From contig JBLHOS010000003.1 of NCBI GenBank assembly GCA_047623825.1, positions 34,351-98,350 of the forward strand: a stretch of DNA of 64,000 bases, given 5' to 3'. Numbering within the stretch: the stretch's first letter is position 1; every line of letters begins with the position of its first letter. The notes under the pieces were generated by a model. The model had not been told where the DNA came from. It made no database searches and was given only the letters and a program-made list of their open reading frames with translations. Source of the stretch: JBLHOS01 sp047623825 (GTDB lineage Bacteria > Pseudomonadota > Alphaproteobacteria > Rhodobacterales > Rhodobacteraceae). Made by a program: the position numbers and the translations under genes. This document shows positions 61,335 through 64,000 of this stretch, one piece after another.

Positions 61335-62579
61335 ATGACCCAAACCCTCGCCATCGATTTCGGCACGTCCAACACGGCTGCAGCCGTCATGCAAGACGGC
61401 GTCCCGAAGTTGATTGAGCTTGAGCCGGGTCAGACCACATTCCCGACCGCGATCTTTCTGGATTTTGCGACCCGCACAACGTTGTTTGGCACTGCCGCTG
61501 TTCAGGCGTTGATTGACGGACGTGAGGGGCGCTTTATGCGCGCGCTGAAGTCCGTTCTGGGTACCCCCCTGATGCATGAGCCGCGTCAGTTGATGAACCG
61601 CCGCATGACCTTGATCGATGTGATCGCCATGATTCTTGCTGAGGTCAAAACCCGGTCTGAGGCCGCTTGTGGCTGTCGATTTGATCACGCTTTGTCGGGT
61701 CGCCCCGTGCATTTTCATACCAAGGATGCTGCCCGTGATGCGCGTGCCCTTGCCGATCTGACCGCCTGCTATTTGGCTGCCGGGTTCCAAAGCGTCGAGT
61801 TTCTGGCCGAGCCTGAGGCCGCAGCACGTGCCCATGGTGACACAAGCGGCAAGCTGGGCCTCATTGTCGACATAGGCGGCGGCACTTCGGACTTTACGGT
61901 CTTTGAGGGTACTGCTGGGAGGCAAAAGGTTTTGGCCAGTTACGGCGTTCGCGTTGGTGGAACCGATTTCGACAAGACGCTTAGCCTCGCGCATGTGATG
62001 CCGTTGATTGGCAAAGACGCGCTGTTGCGTGCTGAAATCGGCCCCTCAACCCACACCGCCCCGGTTGCCCTGTTCAATGAACTGGCAAGCTGGGAGAAAA
62101 TCGCGTTTCTGTATACTGGTGAGACACGCCGCAAGGTTGCCCATATGGCGCGTTTTGCAGTTGAAAAGGGCCGGTTTTCCCGACTTGTTGATGTGCTGGA
62201 AATGGAGCTGGGTCACGACATCGCCTTCTGTGTTGAGGCGGGCAAGATTGGCGCTAACGGCGCTGGTGGGGGCCGGATCAATCTGGGCGTTATCGAAAAA
62301 GGATTAGACAGCTGGATCGCACCCGCCGATCTGCTTAGCGATTTGGGCCATTATGCGGCTGAACTGCGCACAGCGGCACTTGAAACGGTCCAGCGCGCTA
62401 ATTTGTCGGTTGATGATATTGGGACGGTTGTATTTGTTGGCGGCTCCAGCTTGATGAACGTAGTGCGCCAGACCATGGCCGCCGTTTTCCCCGCAGCTGA
62501 TCTGGCCTATTCTAATGCCTTCACCGCCGTTGTGGACGGTCTTGCCATTGCTGCTGCCAACCAATCGGAAGACCGCTGA
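61335..62579 (+). CDS. Hsp70 family protein (YegD-like)
   Basis: The 414-residue actin-fold ATPase has the phosphate-1 motif IDFGTSNTAAAV, phosphate-2 motif LIVDIGGGTSDFTVF and adenosine motif VVFVGGSSLMNVVRQ. It has only the nucleotide-binding domain; the substrate-binding domain of DnaK is absent, as in YegD. The segment FLAEPEAAARAHG is also typical. Function of YegD-like proteins is not well established. The ATG at 61335 has GGAG upstream; an earlier in-frame start at 61323 is possible. It is divergent from pncA and 55 bp upstream of trhO. Confidence 0.87.
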   Translation: MTQTLAIDFGTSNTAAAVMQDGVPKLIELEPGQTTFPTAIFLDFATRTTLFGTAAVQALIDGREGRFMRALKSVLGTPLMHEPRQLMNRRMTLIDVIAMILAEVKTRSEAACGCRFDHALSGRPVHFHTKDAARDARALADLTACYLAAGFQSVEFLAEPEAAARAHGDTSGKLGLIVDIGGGTSDFTVFEGTAGRQKVLASYGVRVGGTDFDKTLSLAHVMPLIGKDALLRAEIGPSTHTAPVALFNELASWEKIAFLYTGETRRKVAHMARFAVEKGRFSRLVDVLEMELGHDIAFCVEAGKIGANGAGGGRINLGVIEKGLDSWIAPADLLSDLGHYAAELRTAALETVQRANLSVDDIGTVVFVGGSSLMNVVRQTMAAVFPAADLAYSNAFTAVVDGLAIAAANQSEDR

Positions 62580-62634
62580 GCGATTGCGCGGCCCCTCTTG
62601 CGACCAACCCTTAGAATATCGTATTTCACGCCCC

Positions 62635-63537
62635 ATGTTCACCGTTGCAACTCTTTATCACTTCACTCGGTTTGACGACCCCGATGCCCTGCGCCCAGTT
62701 TTACGCGCAGTGTGCGAGGATGGCGGGGTCACCGGCATCTTGCTGCTGGCGACCGAGGGGATCAATGGCACAATCGCGGGGCCACGCGTTGGCATTGATG
62801 CGGTCTTGGCTCAGATCCGCAGCACGCCCGGTTGTGCCGATCTGTCCCACAAAGAAAGCACCGCGTCCGAGCAGCCCTTTAACCGCCTGAAGGTTCGAGT
62901 GAAGCGTGAAATTGTCACGATGGGTCAGCCCGACGTTGACCCAACCCTAAGCGTTGGTAGCTACGTTGAACCAGTTGATTGGAACGCCCTGATTGCCGCA
63001 CCAGATGTTGCTGTGATCGACATCCGGAACACCTATGAGGTTGCGATTGGCACCTTCAAAGACGCGGTTGATCCGCAGACTGATACCTTTCGTGATTTTC
63101 CGGCTTGGTGGGCGGCCAACAAGGATCGATTCCGCAACAAACGCATCGCGATGTTTTGCACCGGTGGCATTCGCTGTGAGAAATCGACCAACTACCTGAT
63201 TGGGCAGGGGGTAGAGGAAGTTTTCCACCTCAAAGGTGGGATCCTGAAATATCTTGAAGAGGTGCCGCAGGACGATAGTCTTTGGGAGGGCGAGTGCTTT
63301 GTCTTCGATAAACGCGTCTCAGTCGTCCACGGCTTGGTCGAGGGATCGGTGCGTCTTTGCAACGCTTGTCGCCGCCCGATCCAACCCGAAGCCGTAAAGC
63401 GGCCAGAATTTGAAGAAGGCGTGCAGTGCCACCTGTGCGTGGATGAATATTCCTCCGAAGACCGGGGACGGTTCCGTGAACGGCAAAAACAAATAGGTCT
63501 GGCTAGATCCCGGGGTGAGCCTTATTTTGGATCATGA
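62635..63537 (+). CDS. trhO: tRNA uridine(34) hydroxylase (rhodanese-domain protein)
   Basis: The 300-residue protein has an N-terminal acylphosphatase-like domain (1-100, with LLLATEGINGTIAG), a rhodanese domain (about 115-215) with C175 and C181 in MFCTGGIRCEKS, and a C-terminal cysteine pair region (CNACRRP...CHLC) as in TrhO/YceA. TrhO forms 5-hydroxyuridine at the wobble position of tRNAs independent of oxygen, using prephenate-derived chemistry. The ATG at 62635 gives the standard N-terminus; an upstream frame overlaps the Hsp70-like gene and is not used. Confidence 0.92.
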   Translation: MFTVATLYHFTRFDDPDALRPVLRAVCEDGGVTGILLLATEGINGTIAGPRVGIDAVLAQIRSTPGCADLSHKESTASEQPFNRLKVRVKREIVTMGQPDVDPTLSVGSYVEPVDWNALIAAPDVAVIDIRNTYEVAIGTFKDAVDPQTDTFRDFPAWWAANKDRFRNKRIAMFCTGGIRCEKSTNYLIGQGVEEVFHLKGGILKYLEEVPQDDSLWEGECFVFDKRVSVVHGLVEGSVRLCNACRRPIQPEAVKRPEFEEGVQCHLCVDEYSSEDRGRFRERQKQIGLARSRGEPYFGS

Positions 63538-63617
63538 TTTATTTTTGAAGGTCGGTTTGGTCTGAGGCAGATCAGAAGCCTCGACTGCGCGCCTAGAGCG
63601 ACGTAACAAAAGTCTTT

Positions 63618-63648
63618 TGATATCACACGATAATACCGTGTGACATCA
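63618..63648. promoter_or_regulatory. 31-bp imperfect palindrome, possible operator
   Basis: TGAT-A-TCACACG-ATAATAC-CGTGTGA-C-ATCA is symmetric over 31 bp with one mismatched pair. The core TCACACG-N7-CGTGTGA is perfect. It lies about 80 bp after trhO and 120 bp before the CsgH-like frame. There is no T tract, so an operator (or an mRNA hairpin) is more likely than a terminator. Confidence 0.5.
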
Positions 63649-63768
63649 GGTATCATACGGCTGACATTGTGTGTCAGGCGCTACTGCGGTCCTGTGGGGT
63701 ATCGGTTCATCCAAGACATTGTAGGGGTGCACTTTATTGCTGTCCCCTCATCAACCGCAGGAATGACT

Positions 63769-64000
63769 ATGATACGCCCACCCTTTCCAAATCAGTCTGG
63801 ATTTCACCCGATTGCTAGCCTTGGATTGCTAAACCTTGCCATGGGCTGGAATTCGACCTTGATGTCGGGCAGACGGTAACGCTGTCCTGCGGCCTCCAAA
63901 TCTTAAAACAAGCGGGCAACCTGCGAGTTGAGGGCTTCATCGATCCCGACCAACCGGTCTCGGGCAGCTACCTGCTTGCGGTTGAACGCTCTGGCCGCAG
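63769..64000 (+). pseudogene. CsgH-like curli-associated protein, partial at window edge and probably frameshifted
   Basis: From about 63846 to the end of the window the frame reads LEFDLDVGQTVTLSCGLQIL, then NLRVEGFIDPDQPVSGSYLL and AVERSGR, which resembles the beta-sandwich of CsgH-type inhibitors of curli assembly (cysteine near the start, V-x-G-x-Y core strand). This frame has no start codon after the TAG at 63816-63818. In the preceding phase an ATG at 63769 gives IRPPFPNQSGFHPIASLGLLNLA, which looks like a weak signal peptide. A one-base shift between 63830 and 63846 would join them. The 3' end is outside the window, so decay is probable but unproven. Confidence 0.55.

Noticed and set aside
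60600..61994. A long open frame extending pncA upstream to 464 codons
   Set aside because: The extra part is antisense to the Hsp70-like gene and its sequence (low-complexity, Arg/Gly/Ser-rich) is not protein-like; PncA homology begins at the ATG at 61205.
1..64000. tRNA genes, rRNA genes, CRISPR arrays, insertion sequences, prophage
   Set aside because: I looked for T-loop consensus, rRNA-like blocks, regularly spaced repeats, transposase motifs with terminal repeats and integrase or phage structural genes; none was convincing.

Overview
The window looks like chromosomal DNA of a marine Rhodobacteraceae (Roseobacter-group) alphaproteobacterium. The reasons are the petP-petR regulator pair in front of HDAC-like, xseB, ispA and dxs genes; a DUF2794 gene; leuC/leuD/leuB spread among Rhodobacterales-type small genes; CTGA-N9-TCAG iron boxes of the kind predicted for Rhodobacterales; and a CsgH-like gene at the right edge. 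Base composition is moderate in GC by eye. Gene density is high and ATGA-type stop/start overlaps are frequent. I see no rRNA, tRNA, CRISPR array, insertion sequence or phage gene. The genus is not resolvable from this window; several decayed genes recall the gene-loss-rich members of the group, which is inference only.

Layout. 1-3772: compact minus-strand operon petP-petR-HDAC-xseB-ispA-dxs (isoprenoid precursor synthesis plus regulators). 3966-5420: ilvE, its terminator and a DUF2794 gene. 5426-8093: NlpC/P60 peptidase, M17 aminopeptidase and a small unknown. 8235-10239: beta-carbonic anhydrase, SbtA-type bicarbonate permease and a PII-like protein. 10304-12426: asd and a glycosyltransferase. 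12756-16467: DEAD-box helicase, tandem universal stress protein and SulP transporter. 16600-21068: iron-boxed Fe(III)-binding protein, a decayed cpdB-type nucleotidase pseudogene and a ferric-iron permease. 21215-22984: MsbA-like ABC exporter. 23437-29338: operon of hydantoinase/oxoprolinase A and B, FAD oxidoreductase and uronate-dehydrogenase-like enzyme. 29487-40792: leucine genes leuB, leuD and leuC interspersed with DMT and GNAT genes, an exo/endonuclease-fold protein, a membrane protein, a divergent DUF4198/HupE pair and a TPR-sulfotransferase. 41032-49953: MscS channel, ThDP enzyme, FMN reductase, TauE permease, DAO oxidoreductase, mnmD, EamA transporter and soluble lytic transglycosylase. 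50102-54962: dapA, smpB, sulfurtransferase, GNAT, aromatic aminotransferase and a queuosine-precursor-transporter-like protein. 54963-57868: an unusual small ORF with a 13-nt perfect Shine-Dalgarno, arfB, then a decayed class III aminotransferase and a kinase-like gene. 57974-63537: pncB, an FkbM-like methyltransferase with a damaged 5' end, pncA, an Hsp70-like protein and trhO. 63618-64000: a 31-bp palindrome and a partial, probably frameshifted CsgH-like gene.

Main themes are amino-acid biosynthesis (ilvE, asd, dapA, leuBCD), NAD salvage (pncA, pncB), ribosome rescue (smpB and arfB within 5 kb), tRNA wobble modification (mnmD, trhO, a VUT transporter), inorganic-carbon handling (CA-SbtA-PII, possibly SulP) and iron uptake. 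Three loci show gene decay: the cpdB-like gene, the aminotransferase/kinase pair and the csgH-like gene. The least explained stretch is 54963-55382.
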